Below, one piece after another: positions 7,463 through 14,625 of a stretch of 15,605 nucleotides of DNA. The translations under genes were made by a program, and so were the position numbers. Source of the DNA: Acidimicrobiaceae bacterium (GTDB taxonomy: Bacteria > Actinomycetota > Acidimicrobiia > Acidimicrobiales > Acidimicrobiaceae). Position 1 is the stretch's first letter, and every line of letters starts with the position of its first letter. The notes below the pieces were generated by a model, which saw only the letters and a list, made by a program, of their open reading frames with translations, made no database searches and was not told the origin of the DNA. The DNA lies in assembly GCA_013044415.1 (NCBI GenBank), contig JABEUO010000148.1, positions 1 to 15,605 of the forward strand, in the 5' to 3' direction.

Positions 7463-7673
7463 GGCGAGGGCCGGATGGCAATATCGAGGATTTCTCCACG
7501 ACATACCCTAGCCGTAGGAGGAGCTAAGCAGCGGACAGAACCCGATCTGGTGGTTTAGCAACAATCGTCCGTTTGGTTTGACTCCGAGCCCACAGGGGAC
7601 AAGTTTTCGAAGAATCTAAAGAGCGAAAAGAAAGCGAGCACCTACGAGTGCCAAGGTATTTTGGAGAGAAATC

Positions 7674-10169
7674 ATGACTTTCGAATATGAGTCCTACCTC
7701 GCCTACTTTCCCGGACCGAAAGGTGAGAATTCGGGTTATGTCAAGGAGCTCTTCGATAAGGTCCTCGACGATTACTTTCATTGGAGGAAAAACTATTATC
7801 CAGCCGATTCTTCTCTTATGTCTCCAATCGATCTGGATGGCTTCAAGCAAGAGCGTAGTGATCTCGAAGAGAGAATTACCGAGATGCTCGGCCGCCTTCG
7901 ACGAAGTTTCCCATTTTATTCACCTCGATACATAGCGCATCAGCAAGGGGAGACCACCATACCTGCGCTGGTTGGTTCGTTGGCCGGTTTGCTGTACAAC
8001 TCCAACAACGTTACATCAGAAACGGGTGCGGTCACGGTCGAATACGAGATAGACGCCTGCAATCGCTTACTTGAAATGATTGGGTTCGTGCCCCCTCCTG
8101 ACCCCCCGGTGCTAATTAATGAGGACTCGCTGGCGGAGTACCGCCGTTCGCTCGCCGAGCCGTATGCATGGTGCCACCTTACCTCGGGCGGAACGGTGGC
8201 AAATATAGAAGCCCTATGGGTGGCAAGGGCGGTTAAATACTTTCCGCTTGCCGTGCAGGACGTAGCGAAGAAGCGGTCTTTGGAGATCACGGTCGTAAAA
8301 ACGTCCAGCGATGGCGCTCATGACGTTATTCCAATTACCGAGCTCACCCGCGCTGAATTGATCGGCATTTCGCCTTCAGAATCATTGGCCCTGATCGCAC
8401 GGTACTTGGAAGCCGTGAAGAAATTTCTTTCGCCAGCGGATAGGGACGAAGGAATAGCTTCGCTCGCTTGGGGACTACTCGAGGAAGACTCTGAATACTC
8501 ATTGGCAAATGGACTTGCAAAGTGCCTCACGGACTTCCCTCCGGCCATTTTTGTTTCGGGTGCAGCTCATTATTCGATCCAAAAGGCTATGGATCTCCTC
8601 GGCCTAGGGCGTAACGCCGTCATAAAAGTAGAAATGGATTCGCAGTTTCGCCTCGATCAAGATGACCTCCAAAAAAAGGTAATCGGTGCAATCGAAGCAG
8701 GTCGCTTTCCGTTAGCGGTAATAGGGATTGCCGGAACAACGGAAGAGGGTGCAATAGACCCAATTGGACGGATACTCGAAATAAGGAGGAGCGTCGAGAG
8801 GAAGGGGAGCAGCTTCTGGGTCCACGTGGACGCTGCATGGGGCGGTTACTTCAGGACAATTTTGAGGCCGTCATTGGAGGAGAATATCAAAGACGTCTTC
8901 AATACCCTCTTCGATCTACTTGGTATCGAAAAGATGGTAGATTTTGACCCCCTGGTAGCGGCAAAGGCACTGGCGGATTTGGATTCGTTATCGGATCTCA
9001 ATATCAATCTGGGCAGGTATCGTCGGCTGACTCGCTCTTTGGTCGAAACCGTTACTGCTGCGAAGCAGCAAGAGACCCTACTCACACTCAAGAACCTCCT
9101 GAGGGAAGCCTCGCCAACCGGGATTTCCCCCGATTACGCGAGCCAAAGCGATGCGGGACTTTTCAACCAGGTCTCCTCTATCGTCGCTGACGACTTGCTT
9201 CTTGAGGTCGGCAGATACGACTATGAGTCGGACCTTGAGCTCTCCTTTTCGAAGGAAGTGTCGGTATCTTTTGACGACCATGATTTGGTAAGTTCACTTT
9301 TTCACATTAAAGATGCTGACTCAGTCACCGTAGATCCCCACAAGATGGGGTACGTTAACTATCCCTGCGGCGCAGTAGCTTTTCAGAACGATTGGGTTCG
9401 ACTAGTAGTCAGGCAGAAGGCACCCTATATTACGTCGGTTTCGGACTCCAGGATTGTCCACTTGCCACCGCGCCACCTCGTTGAGTCGGTTTATCAAGGC
9501 CAGCTAGCGAGTGCAGGTACAGTGGCCACCGAAGCATTCGCTCCTTATACCTTGGAGGGCTCGAGGCCAAGTTTCCCCGCTACGGCATTATGGCTAAATA
9601 CGGAACTCATTCCTCTTGATCGAAGGAATCATGGAGCAATCGTCAGAAGTTCTTGGATTTCCGCTAGGGAACTATACGAGTGGCTGGTTTCATTGGATGA
9701 TGCGATGTCGGTTATTGAGCCGCACCGCAACTTTGAAGTGGTCACCTTTGCACGTCGGGGGCAACTTCCAGCTCCACCGGATTCGAATATCGTTATATTC
9801 GGCCTAAAGCGAAAGGGTGATTCGACCCTAAGTGGTTTCAACTCTTTAACCCAGGCGGTCTATGAAAGCTTTTCGATTCAGGCGGAGCATGGTCAGCGGC
9901 AATATAGCTATGCACAGCCATTTTTCCTATCGAGGACCGTCTTTAGCGAGCCGAGCTATGACTATTCGACGTTGGCAAACTTCTTTGAAGCGGCCGGAAT
10001 CGAAAACGCCAAAGAGAACTACTTGTCGCAGGGTGTAACCGTGCTGCGCTCGGCGGTTATGAATCCCTACTTGCTTTCCCTCCGACGTAGCCATCGCCAA
10101 GAGGTACTTCGCGAGTTCGTACAAGAGTTGGCAAGGGTGGCTCAGATGGAGGCCGAAGGCCTGGGCTGA
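7674..10169 (+). CDS. PLP-dependent group II decarboxylase, tyrosine decarboxylase-like, enlarged
   Basis: This 831-residue fold-type I PLP enzyme probably removes the alpha-carboxyl of an amino acid to give an amine. The N-terminus (FPGPKGENSGYVKELFDKVL, then HWRKNY) resembles bacterial tyrosine decarboxylases. TSGGTVANIEALW (170-182) is the phosphate-binding region. His299 in AAHYSIQKAMDLLG would stack on PLP. GIAGTTEEGAIDPI precedes VHVDAAWGGY, where Asp386 should hold the pyridine nitrogen. Lys557 in SVTVDPHKMGY forms the Schiff base. The Asp-Lys gap is 171 residues, much longer than in typical members, with a charged helical insert at about 395-530. The total also exceeds the 450-620 residues usual in the group. 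ATG with GGAGAG 5 bases upstream. Substrate unknown: tyrosine-like or other aromatic amino acids are guesses. Its end overlaps the convergent reductase gene by 28 bases. Confidence 0.88.
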   Translation: MTFEYESYLAYFPGPKGENSGYVKELFDKVLDDYFHWRKNYYPADSSLMSPIDLDGFKQERSDLEERITEMLGRLRRSFPFYSPRYIAHQQGETTIPALVGSLAGLLYNSNNVTSETGAVTVEYEIDACNRLLEMIGFVPPPDPPVLINEDSLAEYRRSLAEPYAWCHLTSGGTVANIEALWVARAVKYFPLAVQDVAKKRSLEITVVKTSSDGAHDVIPITELTRAELIGISPSESLALIARYLEAVKKFLSPADRDEGIASLAWGLLEEDSEYSLANGLAKCLTDFPPAIFVSGAAHYSIQKAMDLLGLGRNAVIKVEMDSQFRLDQDDLQKKVIGAIEAGRFPLAVIGIAGTTEEGAIDPIGRILEIRRSVERKGSSFWVHVDAAWGGYFRTILRPSLEENIKDVFNTLFDLLGIEKMVDFDPLVAAKALADLDSLSDLNINLGRYRRLTRSLVETVTAAKQQETLLTLKNLLREASPTGISPDYASQSDAGLFNQVSSIVADDLLLEVGRYDYESDLELSFSKEVSVSFDDHDLVSSLFHIKDADSVTVDPHKMGYVNYPCGAVAFQNDWVRLVVRQKAPYITSVSDSRIVHLPPRHLVESVYQGQLASAGTVATEAFAPYTLEGSRPSFPATALWLNTELIPLDRRNHGAIVRSSWISARELYEWLVSLDDAMSVIEPHRNFEVVTFARRGQLPAPPDSNIVIFGLKRKGDSTLSGFNSLTQAVYESFSIQAEHGQRQYSYAQPFFLSRTVFSEPSYDYSTLANFFEAAGIENAKENYLSQGVTVLRSAVMNPYLLSLRRSHRQEVLREFVQELARVAQMEAEGLG

Positions 10170-11104
10170 GCTTTGTGGTTTGCCCTGTTCCGTGCCTCAA
10201 TGCCTTTTATGCACCCGACAAGGGTTGAATTAACCGGGGTGGGAACACCTACTTTGCTGCCGGCTCTAACCACGGCACCATTGATAAAGTCCACCTCGGT
10301 TGTCGAGCCCCTGTCAAGGCTCTGCAGTATGGAAGTGCGAAACTCGGCGGCCAAGCCGGTTCCAGCGCTCTGCCAAATTTGCTCCGGATCGGTAACTGAA
10401 AGTTCTATCCCGAGAGCCGCAGCTACCTTTATTGCTTCATTTACAGCATTGAGTGCGACTTCGTGTACCTCGCTTACCTGGTAGAGAAGTCCATAAGGCA
10501 GCCCAGTGATGCCCGCGATTGCCCCAGTGGCAACATTGACTAGTAATTTTCCCCAAATCACGGAGTTGATGTTCGTGCTGATTTCGGTGTCGATACCGGC
10601 CCTATTGAACAGGGCGGAGATATCTTTGATTCGTCCCGTGACCACTCCCTCTAGCTCGCCGATGACGGTGTGCTTTCCCCTCAGTCCGGCCACTATTTCG
10701 CCCGGGGCAATTGCGTCCCCTCCAACGAAGGTTCGCCCAGCCACAACAAACCCTCTTCCAAGCTCCTCATCGATAACTGCTTCATTACCAAGGCCGTTTT
10801 GGAGGGTTAGAACGACTGTGGTCGGTCCTACGATTGTCTTTGCCGATATAATCGCCTCTCTAGTATCAAACGATTTGACCAGAACAATTAGCAGGTCGAC
10901 AAGACCGATGGACTTTGGATCAGAGGTAGCACTAACCTCTATGATTCTTCTTTGGGAACCCTCTATTAGCACTAGGCCGTGGTCATTTACGGCATCCACG
11001 TAAGCGGCGTTCCTGCTAATCAGACTGACCTCAGAACCGGCGCTGGCCAAAGAACCGCCAAAAACACTTCCAAGCGATCCTGCACCCAATATGGCAATTT
11101 TCAC
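10142..11104 (-). CDS. Ketopantoate reductase family oxidoreductase (PanE/ApbA)
   Basis: This 320-residue protein has the NADP-binding Rossmann start MKIAILGAGSLGSVFGGSLA and the family's central Lys in VIWGKLLVNVATGAIAGITG. The C-terminal helical domain carries RGSTTEVDFINGAVV and GVPTPVNS, both conserved in 2-dehydropantoate 2-reductases. The classical reaction is NADPH reduction of 2-dehydropantoate to pantoate in CoA biosynthesis. No panB or panC is nearby and the family has many paralogues acting on other 2-keto acids, so panE is likely but not certain. The start is GTG with GGGGGGT three bases upstream; the ATG-less N-terminus is fixed by the glycine motif. The C-terminal tail overlaps the end of the decarboxylase gene on the other strand. 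A decayed IS lies between its promoter region and the CoA-transferase upstream. Confidence 0.87.
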   Translation of the reverse strand: MKIAILGAGSLGSVFGGSLASAGSEVSLISRNAAYVDAVNDHGLVLIEGSQRRIIEVSATSDPKSIGLVDLLIVLVKSFDTREAIISAKTIVGPTTVVLTLQNGLGNEAVIDEELGRGFVVAGRTFVGGDAIAPGEIVAGLRGKHTVIGELEGVVTGRIKDISALFNRAGIDTEISTNINSVIWGKLLVNVATGAIAGITGLPYGLLYQVSEVHEVALNAVNEAIKVAAALGIELSVTDPEQIWQSAGTGLAAEFRTSILQSLDRGSTTEVDFINGAVVRAGSKVGVPTPVNSTLVGCIKGIEARNRANHKAQPRPSASI

Positions 11105-11184
11105 AGGACCCCCCGGCGTCTGGACTGATTGCTTTTTCCAACAATCCTAACTGGCAGATCAACTGTCCAAGTGGCAAGGATTCC

Positions 11185-11195
11185 TAGCGCGCCGA
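11185..11195. repeat. 11-base direct repeat, copy 1 (TAGCGCGCCGA)
   Basis: An identical copy lies at 11647-11657, 462 bases away. The two copies bracket the tnpA remnant and its hairpins. IS200/IS605 elements do not make target duplications, so if not chance the repeat points to another event or to duplicated flanks. Confidence 0.4.
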
Positions 11196-11198
11196 AAT

Positions 11199-11492
11199 CT
11201 GTTCGGAATTCCGACATTTCAGGCTGAGTTGACTGAACTCGAGACCATGTTTGATCACGTCCATCTTCTCGTCGGTGCAGGTCCCCCAATATGGCATCCG
11301 TCGTCTCGTCAAAGAGATCAAGGGTCGGTCGTCTCGGTAGCTTTGCTGATGAGTTTCCATGTCTTTTTCATAGACTCGCTAACGCTGTTGGACAAAGTCA
11401 TACTCCCAGTTATCAGGTAAGTTGCCGCTACAGTCGGCGGTGCCCCGCTAGAAATCATCAAGCAGTACTTGGCCAATCAGCGCAACGCTTGA
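11199..11492 (+). pseudogene. tnpA: Decayed IS200/IS605 TnpA (Y1 HUH) transposase, C-terminal two thirds
   Basis: The transposase can be followed through three frames. Frame one gives FQAELTELETMFDHVHLLVG (to about 11290), with the HUH metal-binding motif HVH. A +1 shift gives GIRRLVKEIKGRSSR (11293-11337), then an in-frame TAG at 11338-11340. Another frame gives ADEFPCLFHRL (about 11342-11376). The original frame returns with AATVGGAPLEIIKQYLANQR and NA plus stop (11424-11492), which contains the catalytic-helix Tyr in IKQYLANQ. The order and spacing match the C-terminal part of IS200-type TnpA. The N-terminal third (before FQAEL) was not recognised. With at least two frameshifts and a stop it cannot be functional. 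Confidence 0.75.
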
Positions 11493-11501
11493 GCGCAGGT
11501 C

Positions 11502-11579
11502 TCAGGGCTTGGCCCTGGTGGGGCTCTACGTCCACATGGCTAAAGCCAGGGGCATTGTGCCCCACACACCATCGTGGTG
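11502..11579. repeat. Row of four small hairpins after the tnpA remnant, probable right-end structure
   Basis: CAGGGC/GCCCTG (11502-11507, 11511-11516); TGGC/GCCA around TAAA (11537-11548); GGGGCA/TGCCCC around TTG (11549-11563); CACCA/TGGTG around TCG (11567-11579). All arms are exact. IS200/IS605 ends carry subterminal hairpins recognised by TnpA, and this block starts ten bases after the tnpA stop. On the - strand the second hairpin reads CCCCTGGC TTTA GCCA, resembling the right-end stem at 86-105. Confidence 0.5.
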
Positions 11580-11646
11580 AAGCGACCGAGGCAACTTTCG
11601 AACTGAGGCACAACTCTAATTGGAGTCACTCCTTGTCACATCTTCT

Positions 11647-11657
11647 TAGCGCGCCGA
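11647..11657. repeat. 11-base direct repeat, copy 2 (TAGCGCGCCGA)
   Basis: This is the right-hand copy of the repeat at 11185-11195. It ends 15 bases before the stop of the CoA-transferase gene. Confidence 0.4.
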
Positions 11658-11672
11658 TACTGTGCAATTTGG

Positions 11673-13286
11673 TTAATTTGACATAGAAAGTGCCCTATTG
11701 AGCCACTCATCTCGAATGCCCATTTGGCCATGGCTGTATATTCGAGGATCCATCTCTTTGAGATGCTCGGAGATAATTGGAGTAAATTCCATGTGTGCGA
11801 GGACATCTTTATCTAAGTCGATGCCCGGAGCAACTTCAACCAGTACTAGTCCTTCACGGCCCAATGTGAACACGGCGCGCTCCGTGATGTAAATTACCTT
11901 TTGACCTCGGCCAAATGCATCTGGGCCAGAAAACGTTACTTCGGCCTGAGAAGTTACAAACTTAGTGAACCTTCCCTCTTTGAGAAGCCTTAGCTTCCTA
12001 TCTGAAATGTCGACTTCTAGGCCACCTGCGGTCAATGTGCCAGAAAAAACCACCGTCTTTGAGTTCTGGGCAATGTTTATAAAACCCCCGGTCCCCATGA
12101 TTTTGCCACCAAACCGGTGAACGTTGACGGATCCCGTCGAGTCGACCTCCGCAAAGGACAATAACGCTATGTCTAGACCCCCTCCATCGTAGAAGTCGAA
12201 CTGAGCTGGCATATCTAGTACCGCTTGTGAATTCACACTTGCGCCGAGGTAGATGCCTTGGGCCGATACACCACCAATCGGACCAAGTTCGACCGTAAGG
12301 GTGAATTCATCGTTCACACCTTCTTCTTGGGCAACGACTCCGACCCCGTCGGAGATTCCTACCCCTACGTTGCCAACGTCACCGGGGGAAACCTCAAATA
12401 GGGCTCGTCTTGCTATCATCTTTCTCACATCCAGCGGAAGCGGCTTAACTTCCCCGGTGTCCATTTTGTAATCCCCGGAAAAGTAGCGATTCACGGACCC
12501 AACGTAAAGTTGGGGTTGTTCGGGAATGACCACCAATGCATCTACAAGGAATCCTGGGACTCTGATGGACTTGGGATGCAATGTGCGAGCTTTTACGACC
12601 TTTTGCACCTGCGCTATTACGATTCCACCATTATTATGGGCAGCCTGGGCTAGAGCTAGTACGTCGAGATAGGCAATTTCATCTTCCATCGAGATATATC
12701 CTTCGGTATCCGCCGTGGTGCCACGTATTATCGCAACGTCTATTGGAATAGCTGGATAGAAGAGCCAATCCTTTTCACCGATCTGCATCAGTTTGACAAG
12801 GTCTTCTTGTGTGGACTCGTTTAGCTTTCCTCCCCTTGAGCGAGGATCAACAAAGCTGCCGAGCCCGACGTGGGTGAGGATTCCGGGTTGTCCTGCTGCG
12901 GCTGCCCTGAGCATTTGTGACATTACTCCTTGGGGGAAGTTGTAGGCTTCGAACTCATTGCGTTCTGCCATGGCCGCAAGGGCTGGAGATTGACCCCAGT
13001 GGCCCCCGATTACTCGCCGACTTAGGCCGGGAAGTGCTAGTGGAGACATTCCGCGGTCGGCCCTATTGCCTAAGCCCGACGAATGGAAGAGGGTTAGTTG
13101 TTTAGGTGTTGAAGTCTCCTTGTACCGGGCCGCAAGGGCGTCTATGACTGAAGTGGCTTCGTTTAGGCCACCTCCCGCTCCCAGAATCCCTACCGTCGAG
13201 TTATCGGGTATATAACTAACCGCCTCGTCAGCATCCATTATCTTTACCGATTTTCCCCTTTGGAATAATCGTTGCCTCGAGGACAT
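11673..13286 (-). CDS. Acyl-CoA:carboxylate CoA-transferase (YdiF / propionate CoA-transferase type, family I)
   Basis: This 537-residue protein joins the alpha and beta halves of a family I CoA-transferase in one chain, the size of YdiF and Pct. It moves CoA from a donor such as acetyl-CoA to a carboxylic acid through a glutamyl-CoA thioester. The alpha half starts with VGILGAGGGLNEATSVIDAL (32-51). The beta half has the active-site segment LTVELGPIGGVSAQG, with Glu333 as the expected nucleophile, then FAEVDSTGSVNVHRFGGKIMGTGGF (378-402), typical of the family. The ATG is preceded by GAGGTG. It lies 138 bases downstream of the acyl-CoA dehydrogenase on the same strand; that gap has no ORF and may hold a second promoter. 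The context suggests it activates the acid that the dehydrogenase oxidises. Acid identity unknown. Confidence 0.9.
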   Translation of the reverse strand: MSSRQRLFQRGKSVKIMDADEAVSYIPDNSTVGILGAGGGLNEATSVIDALAARYKETSTPKQLTLFHSSGLGNRADRGMSPLALPGLSRRVIGGHWGQSPALAAMAERNEFEAYNFPQGVMSQMLRAAAAGQPGILTHVGLGSFVDPRSRGGKLNESTQEDLVKLMQIGEKDWLFYPAIPIDVAIIRGTTADTEGYISMEDEIAYLDVLALAQAAHNNGGIVIAQVQKVVKARTLHPKSIRVPGFLVDALVVIPEQPQLYVGSVNRYFSGDYKMDTGEVKPLPLDVRKMIARRALFEVSPGDVGNVGVGISDGVGVVAQEEGVNDEFTLTVELGPIGGVSAQGIYLGASVNSQAVLDMPAQFDFYDGGGLDIALLSFAEVDSTGSVNVHRFGGKIMGTGGFINIAQNSKTVVFSGTLTAGGLEVDISDRKLRLLKEGRFTKFVTSQAEVTFSGPDAFGRGQKVIYITERAVFTLGREGLVLVEVAPGIDLDKDVLAHMEFTPIISEHLKEMDPRIYSHGQMGIRDEWLNRALSMSN

Positions 13287-13424
13287 CTGCTCACCTCATT
13301 TTGTAGAATTGAAGGATTGATATTTTGTCTGTCGTTCGACTTATCTTTAACTTGACCCAGGCAATGTACAGACTTGTGCTGGTCACTTAGGAGTATCTGG
13401 TTCGTCGATGCGACGCGACTGCTT

Positions 13425-14612
13425 TTACCGCCATCCACCGATTGGCATACTGTCAAATAACGCTCGGCCACTTTTCATGGCGTCTTTTGCGATTACACTT
13501 CGGTGAATTTCAGAAGCACCGTCGTAGATCCTGCTTATCCTTACGTCACGGTAGTAACGCTCAATGCTCAGTTCCTTGCAATAGCCCATGCCTCCAAAGA
13601 TTTGCACTGCCCTGTCGGCAACTCTGTTAGCCGCCTCGGCGGCATGGACCTTCACCATAGATATCCAGTCTCGATCCTCGCGGTCTGAGTCAACTTCCCA
13701 CGCTGCCCGGTATAAGAGGGCCCTTGCAGCATTTACGTCGATCACCGAATCGGCGATCATCTGCTGTACCATTTGGAACTCACCGAGTGGTTTTTTGAAC
13801 TGGTATCTGTTGCCAGCGTATTCGATCATCAAGTCGAGGATATGGCTAGCTTTGCCTACGCTTCTGGCGCCGACCTGGGCGAGCCTGACACGGCCAAGGG
13901 TCGTTAGGATCTGCTTAAATCCGCTACCCTCTTCCCCAAGAAGATTGTCATCAGTTAAAGCCACCTCATCAAAGAAGAGTTCGATATGACTGGTTCCTCT
14001 AAGGCCCATCATCATCTGGTCTTTTCCTACGGTCACCCCCGGGTAATCCTTGTCCACTAGAAATAGCGAAATTCCCCTTGAACCAGCCGATGGATCGGTG
14101 ACCGCCGACACTATGAAGTAGTCGGAATACAGACCGTCCGATATGAAGTGCTTTCTCCCGCTGAGTAGCCAACCCGTGGGAGTTTTGAGTGCTCTGGTTT
14201 GGATTGCGGCGGCGTCTGAACCGGCTTCGGGTTCCGTAATAGCGATGGATCCCGTCCTTTCGCCCTGTACGGTCGGAAGGAGCCATCGCTGAGTCTGGAG
14301 TTCGTTAGCCCCGAATAGAACTTCATAAACGTTTCCGAATGCCCGCCGGACAAGGATATCGGTGGTGTGCCCAAACTGCTCTTCCATCATCATCGTTTCG
14401 AGTGCTGTTAGTCCAGCCCCGCCTAGGTGTTCGGGGACGTTCATGGCATAGAGACCCAGGGCCTTCGATTTCTGGAAGATTTCCTTGGCTTTGGTGGGTT
14501 CTAGATAGCCTTTGTCCTCTACTTCCTGCTCGAGAGGCTTGAGTTCGGTAGCGATGAACCGACGGATGGTCGAAATGAGTGCTTCCATCTCATCACTTAC
14601 AGCGAAATTCAT
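13425..14612 (-). CDS. Acyl-CoA dehydrogenase with Asp at the usual catalytic-Glu position
   Basis: This 395-residue FAD enzyme has the normal length and would introduce a 2,3-double bond into an acyl-CoA, passing electrons to ETF. The N-terminal helical domain is 1-115. The middle beta-domain includes SIAITEPEAGSDAAAIQTRA (122-141) and KHFISDGLYSDYFIV (154-168). The C-terminal domain has RYQFKKPLGEFQMVQQMIAD (269-288) and AVQIFGGMGYCKELSIERYYRDVRI. The closing signature is RIYDGASEIHR (361-371): MCAD-type enzymes have Glu as base in IYEG, here Asp364. The alternative Glu of isovaleryl-CoA dehydrogenase (helix G, near TTLGRVRLA) is Gly here. AAGGAG stands before the ATG. It starts 13 bases after the IclR gene stop, so they are probably co-transcribed. 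Confidence 0.92.
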   Translation of the reverse strand: MNFAVSDEMEALISTIRRFIATELKPLEQEVEDKGYLEPTKAKEIFQKSKALGLYAMNVPEHLGGAGLTALETMMMEEQFGHTTDILVRRAFGNVYEVLFGANELQTQRWLLPTVQGERTGSIAITEPEAGSDAAAIQTRALKTPTGWLLSGRKHFISDGLYSDYFIVSAVTDPSAGSRGISLFLVDKDYPGVTVGKDQMMMGLRGTSHIELFFDEVALTDDNLLGEEGSGFKQILTTLGRVRLAQVGARSVGKASHILDLMIEYAGNRYQFKKPLGEFQMVQQMIADSVIDVNAARALLYRAAWEVDSDREDRDWISMVKVHAAEAANRVADRAVQIFGGMGYCKELSIERYYRDVRISRIYDGASEIHRSVIAKDAMKSGRALFDSMPIGGWR

Positions 14613-14625
14613 GTGGTCTCCTTGC

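Larger units (their letters stand above)
6916..7673. other. 758-base region without a recognisable gene
   Basis: Just after the tetR stop, AGAAAA (6915-6920) can pair with TTTTCT (6932-6937), a weak possible terminator. After that I find no tRNA, known RNA, IS end or homologue. Two small + strand ORFs (7006-7179 and 7343-7462) are listed separately at low confidence. Frame +2 stays readable from 7115 to 7297 and again from 7319 to 7462 with stops between, which could reflect a decayed gene. A Shine-Dalgarno (GGAGAG, 7663-7668) at the right end serves the decarboxylase; its promoter was not identified. Confidence 0.5.
11105..11672. other. 568-base intergenic region occupied by a decayed IS200/IS605-type element
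   Basis: No intact gene lies here. The centre is a broken tnpA (11199-11492) followed by a row of hairpins (11502-11579). An 11-base direct repeat TAGCGCGCCGA occurs on both sides (11185-11195 and 11647-11657). The left 80 bases hold the Shine-Dalgarno and presumably the promoter of the reductase gene. I found no intrinsic terminator for the CoA-transferase gene. Confidence 0.6.

Noticed and set aside
7524..7850. 108-codon - strand ORF over the decarboxylase start
   Set aside because: Antisense shadow of the decarboxylase N-terminus and its leader.
11101..11289. 62-codon - strand ORF upstream of the reductase gene
   Set aside because: It is antisense to the transposase relic and lies over the reductase start region, with no domain.
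11291..11686. 131-codon + strand ORF in the intergenic region
   Set aside because: Only its ADEFPCLFHRL part is meaningful, as one frame of the broken tnpA; the rest is out-of-frame transposase and hairpin sequence.
13244..13471. 75-codon - strand ORF spanning the gap between the dehydrogenase and CoA-transferase genes
   Set aside because: It overlaps both genes in another frame, has no recognisable domain and its composition looks like translated non-coding sequence.
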